This document shows, in pieces, positions 28,359-35,989 of a stretch of DNA of 64,000 nt. Every line of letters begins with the position of its first letter. The first letter of the stretch is position 1. A program made the translations under genes and the position numbers. The stretch is from Acinetobacter sp. ANC 3781 (lineage in GTDB: Bacteria > Pseudomonadota > Gammaproteobacteria > Pseudomonadales > Moraxellaceae), in the NCBI RefSeq assembly GCF_004331285.1, contig NZ_SJOH01000012.1, positions 55,789-119,788 on the forward strand, read 5' to 3'. The notes under the pieces were generated by a model that saw nothing but the letters and a program-made list of their open reading frames with translations, did no database searches and was not told the DNA's origin.

Positions 28359-29891
28359 TTAGCGAATAAGTTCAGTGCTTAATAATTCTAAATTTTCCAG
28401 ACGATCCACCAGCTGTTGCAATTCATGCTGTAATGGTCGGTCTTCTATCACGTAATCAAAAGTTTGTAATACCCAAGCCTTAAATGTGCCGAGCACTTCG
28501 GACAATTGGCTATCCAAAGCTTTCAAATATATGGCTTGTACACTGGCACAGCACAATGCGGCAATCACCTGTTCAGTCAGCACAATCACCCGACTGGCAT
28601 CACGCGCAGCAATGGTGCCCATACTCACTTTGTCCTGATTATGGCATTCGGTCGAGCGCGAGAAAATTGAAGCCGAAAGCGTCTGTTTCAATGCCTCTGC
28701 CGTCCATGCCGACACGCCAATCTGTACGGCCTTAAAACCATGATTCAGTGGTAAACGTTCTGCGGTCGCTCCGGTCAAATTACGCGGCAAACCGTTATTC
28801 ATTTTATAGTCCACCAGTTGCGCAAATTGACGATCCATTAAATCGGCAATATTGGCAATCATGATTTTCAGGCTATCCATGGCTTGAGCAATATGCCCGC
28901 CATAGAAATGTCCACCATGCAATACGCGTAAATTCACCGGATCAATCAGCGGATTGTCATTACTAGAATTCAGTTCATTTTCAATAAACTGGCGTAACCA
29001 GGGTTTGGAATCTTCAAACACGCCAATAATATGCGGCGCACAGCGTAGTGAATAACGGTCTTGCAAACGTGAACTCTGATGTTCGGTTTGCACCTCACTA
29101 TTCAGCCAGTCACGCAGTTGTGCGGCAATATTTTGCTGACCCGGATGTGGTTTTTGTGCAAATAGTACTTCATCGAAATGACTTGGATTACCTTCCAAAG
29201 CCAAAACATTCAGCGCGGTAATACAAGTACTGGCCAAACTGATCTGTTCCGCTTTTTTATAGTTGAGGCAGGCAATTGCGGTCATCACCGCAGTACCATT
29301 CATCAGTGCCAGACCTTCTTTAGGACGTAGCACCAAAGCCTGCATATTTTTTTCAGCATAAACGCGACTGATCGGAACAATCTGACCTTGAAAGTAAACA
29401 TCACGCTCACCGACCAAAGCCCCCGCGATATAGGACAATGGCGTTAAATCACCACTGGCCCCGACTGAGCCTTCCGATGGAATTACCGGAATCACATTTT
29501 CATTCAGCATCCAGACCAGACGTTCTAGCAGCGCATGCGAAACACCTGAATAACCACGAGCTAATGAACACAGACGGGTTACCACCACTGCACGTGCCGT
29601 GATTAAATCCAGATTCTGACCTAACCCACAGCCATGAAAACGAGATAAATGCAAAGGCAGTTCATTGACCTGATGCGCAGGAATCTCGACCAGACATGAA
29701 TCGCCATAACCGGTGGTCACACCATAAATCACGCCTTCATCCTGCAACAGCTGATCCAGAAAATCGGCACCGCGCTGAATTAACTCACGCCATTCAGCAG
29801 ATGTAGGCAAAGCCACTGATTTTTCCTGACGTGCAACCGCCACCACATCTTCAATTGAAAGTGGCATTCCCCCAACAACTAACACTTGCAT
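28359..29891 (-). CDS. MIO-type aromatic amino acid ammonia-lyase (HAL/PAL/TAL family)
   Basis: A 510-residue lyase. The self-forming MIO cofactor comes from Ala145-Ser146-Gly147 (GSVGASGDLTPLSY); the catalytic tyrosine is Tyr56 in YGVTTGYG. The residues that set substrate choice (HL in tyrosine, FL in phenylalanine, SH in histidine lyases, aligned by eye) are Phe85-His86 here, which matches none exactly. Within the aryl polyene cluster it most likely makes cinnamate or 4-coumarate from Phe or Tyr as a starter for the ligase at 31572, rather than degrading histidine; no other hut gene is near. It shares one base with the previous stop codon. Confidence 0.85.
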   Translation of the reverse strand: MQVLVVGGMPLSIEDVVAVARQEKSVALPTSAEWRELIQRGADFLDQLLQDEGVIYGVTTGYGDSCLVEIPAHQVNELPLHLSRFHGCGLGQNLDLITARAVVVTRLCSLARGYSGVSHALLERLVWMLNENVIPVIPSEGSVGASGDLTPLSYIAGALVGERDVYFQGQIVPISRVYAEKNMQALVLRPKEGLALMNGTAVMTAIACLNYKKAEQISLASTCITALNVLALEGNPSHFDEVLFAQKPHPGQQNIAAQLRDWLNSEVQTEHQSSRLQDRYSLRCAPHIIGVFEDSKPWLRQFIENELNSSNDNPLIDPVNLRVLHGGHFYGGHIAQAMDSLKIMIANIADLMDRQFAQLVDYKMNNGLPRNLTGATAERLPLNHGFKAVQIGVSAWTAEALKQTLSASIFSRSTECHNQDKVSMGTIAARDASRVIVLTEQVIAALCCASVQAIYLKALDSQLSEVLGTFKAWVLQTFDYVIEDRPLQHELQQLVDRLENLELLSTELIR

Positions 29892-30820
29892 TATTGTTTG
29901 TTCCAGAAATTATAAAAATTAAACCATTGATATGGCGCACGAATACAGTGCTGCTCAAGTAATGCCACATATTGTCGGGTGATACTTTGTATTGCTTGCT
30001 GACGGTGGTTTCGCGGGAAATTTAGTTGCTCGGCAATCGAGTGAATATGCACTTCAAAGCTGTCGGCCACACGATAACAAAACACCGCCAGTACCGGAAC
30101 TTTTAGCAAACTGGCGAGAATCCACGCGCCTTGCGGCCAGTTGGCTTCTTCACCTAAAAATGAAATCGGCTGTACCCGATCTGACTGCACCGGCACACGA
30201 TCTGCCGCGACAATGACCCACTCCCCCTGATCGAGTTTTTCTTGTAGGATCATTGCGGTTTCAATACCCAGCTCATCCACCGAAACCAGATTGACATCGG
30301 CATGATCATTCAGTTTTTTTAGAAACTGATTAAATTTGGTGGCATGCTTTTGATAGACCAAGACATTAATTTTTTGTGGATGTTCCGACTTAATGGCACG
30401 CAGCAATTCAATATTGCCGAAATGCGACACCACAATTACCGCGCCTTTTTGATAATGCTCGCGGAAATGTTCATGTCCATGTAAAACCAGTTGCTGCTCG
30501 GGGATTTTACCCAGCCAGCCCTCAATTTTATCCAGAATACATTCACCAAACTGCATGAAATGCTGATAGCTCTGCGCCAGACTGGGCGTATGCAGAAACG
30601 GCGAATGACTGCCTGCAAAATGGTGTAACCGAGTCAAATATTGCAGCGAAGCCTGACGTGCGACAGTCGCAAACAGCCAGTACCACAAAATAATAAAATA
30701 CATCAATACCCGGCATAACCAACGGCCACCCAGACGGTAAAACACCAGCATCAGACTCAAAGAGGTCATGCCGCCACGTTCTTTAATCTCATTCCACTGG
30801 ATTTGCTTCAGCTCAGTCAC
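29891..30820 (-). CDS. LpxL/HtrB-like acyltransferase of the aryl polyene cluster
   Basis: A 309-residue membrane-associated acyltransferase. One membrane helix is at about residues 33-55. The HX4E catalytic motif is in VIVVSHFGNIELLRAI, with later conserved blocks (EWVIVAADRVPVQ, FLGEEANWPQGAWILA). It probably attaches an acyl or the polyene chain to the lipid carrier. In E. coli the cluster has an acyltransferase fused to a glycosyltransferase; here the two are separate neighbours, with GT2 four bases upstream. Confidence 0.83.
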   Translation of the reverse strand: MTELKQIQWNEIKERGGMTSLSLMLVFYRLGGRWLCRVLMYFIILWYWLFATVARQASLQYLTRLHHFAGSHSPFLHTPSLAQSYQHFMQFGECILDKIEGWLGKIPEQQLVLHGHEHFREHYQKGAVIVVSHFGNIELLRAIKSEHPQKINVLVYQKHATKFNQFLKKLNDHADVNLVSVDELGIETAMILQEKLDQGEWVIVAADRVPVQSDRVQPISFLGEEANWPQGAWILASLLKVPVLAVFCYRVADSFEVHIHSIAEQLNFPRNHRQQAIQSITRQYVALLEQHCIRAPYQWFNFYNFWNKQ

Positions 30821-30824
30821 GCCA

Positions 30825-31559
30825 TCAACCTTTTACTTTCTTTGACAGCAATTTAGGCAGACGCAGCAGCATGCCGCCAAACAAGTGCAAATGTGCCTGA
30901 CTTATACCAATATTGTCACGCCATACCTTGAAATGCGAAATGCCATCTTCGGGGTAAACCACTTTGGTCGGCACGTTGATAAAAGGCACCTCTGCCCATT
31001 TTAAACGCACCAAAATTTCACTGTCAAAACCCATACGCGGCTGAAATTTTGCAGAATCCAGCACCTGAATGGTACTAGCCAGCGGATAAACCCGGAAGCC
31101 GCACATGCTGTCCTTAATCTCAAAAGACAGGCTATTAATCCATACCCAGATATGGGTAGCATAACGGCCATAAAGGCGTTTTTTCGGAACCGATTCATCA
31201 AATATAGGCTGACCGATGACCATTGCATCCGGATGTTGCTGAGAGATTTGCAGGAATTTTGCCACATCCTGCCAGTCATGCTGACCGTCAGAATCGAGCT
31301 GTAAGGCATGACTAAAACCCAGAGTATGTGCATGGCGCAACCCTGTAATCACAGCCTGCCCTTTACCCTGATTATGACTATGTTCAACCAATTCTACCAA
31401 TGAGTGTTGTGCTGCAATCTCATGTAAAAGTGCTGTACACGCGGCATCACTGCCATCATTCACCAGAATAATAGGCATCTGAAACTGATCCAAATGGATT
31501 ACCAAAGCTTCAATATGATGAGGATGGTTATAAACCGGAATGACAAAACATTGCTGCAT
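30825..31559 (-). CDS. GT2 glycosyltransferase, dolichol-phosphate mannosyltransferase-like
   Basis: A 244-residue GT-A enzyme: CFVIPVYNHPHHIEALV at the N-terminus, ILVNDGSD, the metal-binding LQLDSDGQHDW and the acceptor-side KDSMCGFRVYP. It lacks C-terminal membrane helices. In the aryl polyene cluster it probably adds a sugar to the lipid anchor of the polyene. Spacing of 12 bases to the ligase and 4 bases to the acyltransferase shows it belongs to the operon. Confidence 0.85.
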   Translation of the reverse strand: MQQCFVIPVYNHPHHIEALVIHLDQFQMPIILVNDGSDAACTALLHEIAAQHSLVELVEHSHNQGKGQAVITGLRHAHTLGFSHALQLDSDGQHDWQDVAKFLQISQQHPDAMVIGQPIFDESVPKKRLYGRYATHIWVWINSLSFEIKDSMCGFRVYPLASTIQVLDSAKFQPRMGFDSEILVRLKWAEVPFINVPTKVVYPEDGISHFKVWRDNIGISQAHLHLFGGMLLRLPKLLSKKVKG

Positions 31560-31571
31560 CTACATTTACCT

Positions 31572-33242
31572 TTAAATCGGATCGTTTTGTGTATGAAATA
31601 ACAAGCGTCCAGAGGCCAAGGTCTGCTCTGCATGACTTAATACAAAACTGACTTTATGCAGTTTTCTCGACAATTTCAGTTGCAGCACCATATAAGGTTG
31701 AATTAAATCCTGAAATTTGAGCTGTTCAAAACCGTTGCACCATTCAAGCTCTGCCCAAGTCTGACGGGCAAAATGTTGAATAAATCCAATCTGTCCTACA
31801 CCCGGAAAAATTGGATAATCTGGAAAGTGCCCTTTAAAGCATTCCAGTTCTGGAGAAAACTCGAGGCGATAGAGCACCTGATCTGGTTCATTCTGTTGCT
31901 CCAACACAATAGGCAATAACATAGGCTGAAATAAGGATTTCATGTATTGTTTATTCAGCTTAGATTGGGCATTTTGCGGTAATTGTGTCAAAAATCGCCA
32001 TTGTCTTGGAATGGCAATGCTTTCCAGCTTTGAATTTAACTGCACTTTAATTGCGGCTACACATTGTGCTTTGTTGCTGCTTTGCAGCTGTTGTCTGGCC
32101 TGCTCAGATAAAATCGCCACACAGACTAAAATCTGACGATGTTCCCGTTCCAGAATCAACACATGGCACTGGACAATCTCATCTAGCTCGACAATTTTCT
32201 GTTCAATGGCATCCAGACTTAAGCGTTTTTCTTCCAGTTTTACAATACGGTCTAGTCGTCCCAACAAATGAAATGGACTTTTGGGATTTACCGCATCAAT
32301 CACTTCAACTTTATCGCCAGTGAAAATCCAGTCTTTACTAAAAGCATGATTGCTTCTAACTTGCAGTTCCTGTTGCTCGCCGGCCTGAATATCGACATTG
32401 GCAAACGGTGTCCATAAAGCATCATCCTGCTGTCGATGTGCAATCCCGCCAGTTTCGGAGCTGCCAAACACTTCGGTAATCGGCCGGCTCACATAAGGAC
32501 GTATTCCCGACTCTAATTTTCCACCTGAGGAATAAACCGTCAGACAATCTTGCAACAAGACATCCAGAGTCCAGCGTTTTAATAAGGCCGGACTGGAAAT
32601 CACATAATTCTGAAGCTTTAAGGCGGTTAATTTTTTTTGGATGTCCGCGACATCTTCAGGAAAAGCCAGCTGGGTCTGATAAAAACAGCGACCGCTTGCC
32701 AGTGGCCATAACAACTTAAACAGCAAGCCATAAATATGCTGATGACTGACGGTAGCAATCGCAATCGACTGCTCAGGCAAATGAAAACTGGCATCCAGTC
32801 CCTGCACTTCATTAAGTAATTGACGCAAGGTACGCGGGATTTTCTTCGGCTGACCGGTAGAGCCGGAAGTATAAAAATAGATTTTCGCTTGATGCAAAAA
32901 GGCATCATCCAGATTCAGTTCAATATTTTGATTTTGTGCTAATGATACTGACTGACGTTGCAAGAAATAAATGTTCTGTTCCGCGAGTTCTTTCTCTAAA
33001 TCACTGACCCGATTGGGGGGCAAAAGTACCTGTTTTTTGGCCAACAGTGCAGCAAACAGCAGCACTAGGAACTGATAACTGTCAGGTTCCCACAAAGCCC
33101 AACTTTGCTGTGAAAGTGACTCAATTGCATGACTTTGTTGGATCACGTCCTGCCAGAAATCCTGAAAACGGATTTGGTTTAAATCAGGCTGAATACACAG
33201 CGCTTTCAGTGAATGAAGATGACTCTGAAAATGACACAACAT
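31572..33242 (-). CDS. Acyl-CoA/ACP ligase fused to hotdog dehydratase (ApeH-ApeI-like)
   Basis: A 556-residue two-domain protein. Residues 1 to about 440 are an AMP-forming ligase: P-loop YFYTSGSTGQPKK, EVFGSSETGGIAHRQ, hinge LLGRLDRIVKLEEKRL, and the lysine loop SKLNKQY. Residues about 450-556 are a hotdog dehydratase with GHFPDYPIFPGVGQIGF: catalytic His472 is present, while the acidic partner 14 residues on is Gly486. The ligase should load the aryl starter on an acyl carrier protein; the hotdog half should pair with the ApeP-like subunit. In some clusters these are separate genes. Twelve bases separate it from the COG4648 gene. Confidence 0.86.
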   Translation of the reverse strand: MLCHFQSHLHSLKALCIQPDLNQIRFQDFWQDVIQQSHAIESLSQQSWALWEPDSYQFLVLLFAALLAKKQVLLPPNRVSDLEKELAEQNIYFLQRQSVSLAQNQNIELNLDDAFLHQAKIYFYTSGSTGQPKKIPRTLRQLLNEVQGLDASFHLPEQSIAIATVSHQHIYGLLFKLLWPLASGRCFYQTQLAFPEDVADIQKKLTALKLQNYVISSPALLKRWTLDVLLQDCLTVYSSGGKLESGIRPYVSRPITEVFGSSETGGIAHRQQDDALWTPFANVDIQAGEQQELQVRSNHAFSKDWIFTGDKVEVIDAVNPKSPFHLLGRLDRIVKLEEKRLSLDAIEQKIVELDEIVQCHVLILEREHRQILVCVAILSEQARQQLQSSNKAQCVAAIKVQLNSKLESIAIPRQWRFLTQLPQNAQSKLNKQYMKSLFQPMLLPIVLEQQNEPDQVLYRLEFSPELECFKGHFPDYPIFPGVGQIGFIQHFARQTWAELEWCNGFEQLKFQDLIQPYMVLQLKLSRKLHKVSFVLSHAEQTLASGRLLFHTQNDPI

Positions 33243-33254
33243 AACAATCCGTTT

Positions 33255-33809
33255 TTATTCCTGAATTTGGTTTAAGCGCTGCTGTCGCTTACGCAAGATA
33301 AATTCGCCCAGTAATAATAACCCCATCAGTAGATAGGAAATAAAACCGTTATACAGCACCCAAATCTGCATTGGAGCAAACAGGACGGTCGCCAAGGCAA
33401 CAAGGGCATTCAGCACAAAAAAAATGCACCAGACGATGGTGACTTTACGGGTCCAGATCACCCCGGTTTCAGGTAAGTCCGGTTCTGCCAGACGGGCAAA
33501 ACGCTCAATCATGGAAGGCGGTTTAACTAAAGTCGAGGCAAAAATCATACACGCCCCGACACTCATAAACACTGGATACAATTTCAGCCAGGCATGGTCT
33601 TTTAAAATCAGGCTTAAGCTGCCACATAAAATCGCAAATCCGGTTAAAGGCCACAGTAAGGCATTGCCCTTGCTGAACAGACGCAATAATCCTAGGATAA
33701 TCAGCAGACTGCTGACCCAGATATATTGACCATGCGCTAAACTATAGCCCACTAAAAAGGGATAGAGAATCAGTCCGACTGCCACTATCCCTTTCAAGAT
33801 CAATTTCAT
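33255..33809 (-). CDS. COG4648 membrane protein (ApeG-like)
   Basis: A 184-residue inner-membrane protein with about five or six hydrophobic helices (residues 7-27, 31-50, 50-70, 78-93, 128-146 and 150-170). It matches COG4648, found in aryl polyene clusters and sometimes mislabelled as DNA gyrase subunit B. It may anchor the synthase at the membrane; role unknown. It overlaps the acyl carrier protein gene by four bases. Confidence 0.82.
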   Translation of the reverse strand: MKLILKGIVAVGLILYPFLVGYSLAHGQYIWVSSLLIILGLLRLFSKGNALLWPLTGFAILCGSLSLILKDHAWLKLYPVFMSVGACMIFASTLVKPPSMIERFARLAEPDLPETGVIWTRKVTIVWCIFFVLNALVALATVLFAPMQIWVLYNGFISYLLMGLLLLGEFILRKRQQRLNQIQE

Positions 33810-34054
33810 GCAGCAGACATATTCTGAATAACAGTCACCACGTCTTGAACCGTGCGAACATTTTTAAAATCTTCTGGATTGACCTGTTTGCCGGTCAATT
33901 CTTTAATTTTGACCACTAGATCAATCGCATCAATACTGTCTACATCCAAATCATTCGCCAAATTCGCATCCAGCTGAACATCTTCAGGTGTAATTTCGAA
34001 CAGATCTTCCATCCATTCTCTTAATTTTTCAAGTACTTGTTCCTGAGTTAACAT
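33806..34054 (-). CDS. Acyl carrier protein, aryl polyene pathway (ApeF/ApeE-like)
   Basis: An 82-residue acyl carrier protein. The phosphopantetheine serine is Ser40 in DLDVDSIDAIDLV. Acidic helix II is as expected for contacts with condensing enzymes. It lies nine bases after the other carrier protein gene. The growing chain or the starter is carried here; which of the two carriers does which cannot be told. Confidence 0.9.
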   Translation of the reverse strand: MLTQEQVLEKLREWMEDLFEITPEDVQLDANLANDLDVDSIDAIDLVVKIKELTGKQVNPEDFKNVRTVQDVVTVIQNMSAA

Positions 34055-34063
34055 TACAACCTC

Positions 34064-34324
34064 TTACGCCTTTTGCTGTGCTTCAACCAAAGCCACCAGG
34101 CTTTGAATTGATTTAAAATGTTGCTTGGTTTCTGCTGATTCGGCATTCAAGTGAATGTTGTAACGTTTTTTCAGCGCCAAACCAAGTTCCAAGGCATCAA
34201 TGGAATCTAGACCTAAGCCATCACCAAATAAAGGTGATTCAGTTTCAATATCTTCTATGCTGATGTCCTCAAGGGCCACAACATCAATAATCATTTGCTT
34301 TAATTCATCAGCAAGATTGCTCAT
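34064..34324 (-). CDS. Acyl carrier protein, aryl polyene pathway (second copy)
   Basis: An 86-residue acyl carrier protein with Ser41 in GLGLDSIDALELG as the phosphopantetheine site. Its sequence differs clearly from the neighbouring carrier, so the two probably have separate jobs, as in characterised aryl polyene systems with two carriers. It overlaps the PlsC-like acyltransferase gene by four bases. Confidence 0.9.
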   Translation of the reverse strand: MSNLADELKQMIIDVVALEDISIEDIETESPLFGDGLGLDSIDALELGLALKKRYNIHLNAESAETKQHFKSIQSLVALVEAQQKA

Positions 34325-35130
34325 TTTTTAGATAACTCTTGGTTAAAAATTTGGTGTAATTGATGATTCAGATGACGTACATTTTTCGGATTCACCGTTA
34401 CATCATCGAGTAGATCATCGACTTGAATGGCATCCAGAACCTTCACATGAATATGAAACGGCTGTGAAGGAACGTGATACCATTTTTCATTTTTGGTTAA
34501 AGTTGAAGGTGTACAGGTAATCAGCACCGGACGAATCGGCACATTGGCACGAATCGCAATGTTCGCCGCACCGCGCTGAAACTCATTTAACAGTTCACCT
34601 TTTGCGGTACGTGTCCCTTCCGGAAAAATCAGTAACGAAGCTGACTGATCCTGCTGTAATTTTTCCACACAGTCATGAATAAACTGTTCAGAACCGGCAT
34701 TTAAAATATAGCCGGCATTTTGCACCGGACCTTTGGTAAACGGATTGGACCATAGTGTATGTTTCACCACACAATTGGCCTGTTCCATTAAACCAATCAG
34801 CACCACGACATCCACCAAAGTTGGATGGTTGGCAATCACCAGTTCCTGCTTACTGTGCTGTAATTTTTTCAGCCCTTCAATGTCATAGGTCATAATTCCA
34901 AGTTTTACCATCATTTCGGTAAAGCCCTTGAAACTATGTTTAATCACTTTTTGCGTACGTTGCTGACGCAAGCTCGGATTCTGGGTCGACAGATTGACCA
35001 ACGGTGCAACAACTCCACCAATCGCCACACCACCAATTCCAAAACTGGCGAAACTAAAACCGGTTGCGCCAATACGCCATAAATAATTGGCTTTTTGCTT
35101 AATTTGATCTGCTTTTAACATTTTTGCCAT
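34321..35130 (-). CDS. PlsC-like 1-acylglycerol-3-phosphate acyltransferase (ApeD-like)
   Basis: A 269-residue acyltransferase with an N-terminal hydrophobic stretch (ATGFSFASFGIGGVAIGG). Motif I is ANHPTLVDVV (HX4D), motif III is LLIFPEGTRTAKGE, and IRPVLITCTP is motif IV. It likely transfers the polyene or a fatty acyl group to glycerophosphate as part of the lipid anchor. It overlaps the chain-length factor gene by 16 bases. Confidence 0.87.
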   Translation of the reverse strand: MAKMLKADQIKQKANYLWRIGATGFSFASFGIGGVAIGGVVAPLVNLSTQNPSLRQQRTQKVIKHSFKGFTEMMVKLGIMTYDIEGLKKLQHSKQELVIANHPTLVDVVVLIGLMEQANCVVKHTLWSNPFTKGPVQNAGYILNAGSEQFIHDCVEKLQQDQSASLLIFPEGTRTAKGELLNEFQRGAANIAIRANVPIRPVLITCTPSTLTKNEKWYHVPSQPFHIHVKVLDAIQVDDLLDDVTVNPKNVRHLNHQLHQIFNQELSKK

Positions 35131-35753
35131 GCCTGAGTTTGAGAATGCTCAAGACTCTGTTCAGATTGCTGCCAAAAATCATAAAAATTTTGCGCATCCA
35201 GATATTTATGCCGATGATATGTTAAGGCTTTGATATCCAGTTGTAGGTTTGGCGCCTCTAAACTAATCACTGCCGACATGGCAAAGCCATTAAAGGGCTG
35301 AAATTCTTTATAAATCGCCGGTAAAGCTTCATCATAATACACCACCAGTACTCGTGCATTGGGGTAACCGGTGGTTTTTAACCAGGCATAGGCTTCAATC
35401 AGGGCTTCGCTCCAAGATGCCGCCAGACTGGTCGACGGCGTGGCATCCTGACATAAAATCGAATACAAGCCGGCAATCGCATTATGCACCGAAGTTGAAA
35501 ACTGCGTTGGAGATGGCGTTTGATCTTGCAGCACATCGGCCAGAATTTTCAAAGTTTTATGTTCATCACCATATTGCGATGCCCAGACAATATAGTCCAC
35601 CGATTCTGCATTCAACGATTGAATCGCGCTATTTAAAGCCAATTTTGCAATTCCGGATAAGCGTCTACGCTGCATGGCAGGAATCTGTGCTAAGGCGGGA
35701 ACGGTTTCGTCGGCACGACTCATATATAGGGGGGATACATTTATTTGAATCAT
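35115..35753 (-). CDS. Beta-ketoacyl synthase chain-length factor (ApeC-like)
   Basis: A 212-residue ketosynthase-like protein about half the normal length, matching the Ketoacyl-synt_2 family. The region aligned with the active cysteine (QFSTSVHNAIAGLYSIL) has no catalytic cysteine, so it should be a non-catalytic partner of one of the two full ketosynthases, setting chain length. It is the first gene of the cluster, 60 bases after the -10 box. The start MIQINVSPLY matches how family members begin; a second ATG at codon 11 has no better ribosome-binding site. Confidence 0.82.
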   Translation of the reverse strand: MIQINVSPLYMSRADETVPALAQIPAMQRRRLSGIAKLALNSAIQSLNAESVDYIVWASQYGDEHKTLKILADVLQDQTPSPTQFSTSVHNAIAGLYSILCQDATPSTSLAASWSEALIEAYAWLKTTGYPNARVLVVYYDEALPAIYKEFQPFNGFAMSAVISLEAPNLQLDIKALTYHRHKYLDAQNFYDFWQQSEQSLEHSQTQAWQKC

Positions 35754-35811
35754 TGCCGAAATTTTCCATACCCTAGAATGTAGTTTAGCTCGAGGCTATT
35801 TTATTCGCGGG

Positions 35812-35841
35812 ATTATAGCATTTGTCATAAAAATTACACAA
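35812..35841 (-). promoter_or_regulatory. Probable promoter of the aryl polyene operon
   Basis: On the minus strand a perfect TATAAT (35812-35817) lies 18 bases after TTGTGT (35836-35841). The start would be near 35805, giving a leader of about 52 bases. No other convincing promoter was seen within the 16 kb of tightly packed genes downstream, so this may drive the whole cluster. Confidence 0.65.
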
Positions 35842-35934
35842 AAAATATCCTGTATACTTTCAACAATATAAGCCTATTACATTGATTTAATTATATGTTT
35901 TAGATCTAACTTGTACAGTCATTATGGCGTGCAT

Positions 35935-35966
35935 AAAAAAACCAGCGACAAAAGTTGCTGGTTTTT
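35935..35966 (-). terminator. Rho-independent terminator after relA
   Basis: A nine-pair stem (including one G-U pair) with an AAAA loop, centred at 35941-35962, followed by a T-run on the minus strand. It separates relA from the aryl polyene promoter just downstream. Confidence 0.8.
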
Positions 35967-35989
35967 CACTAAAAGCTTAAATGTTGGGT

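Noticed and set aside
28359..29891. Housekeeping hutH for histidine breakdown
   Set aside because: No other hut gene is near, the selectivity residues differ, and the gene is packed within the aryl polyene operon.
35354..35776. 140-codon plus-strand ORF opposite the chain-length factor
   Set aside because: No recognisable domain; the minus-strand gene is part of a coherent cluster with coupled starts.
35821..35845. CRP-like site near the aryl polyene promoter
   Set aside because: Only one half (TGTGT) is near consensus and the second half is poor; it overlaps the -35 box.
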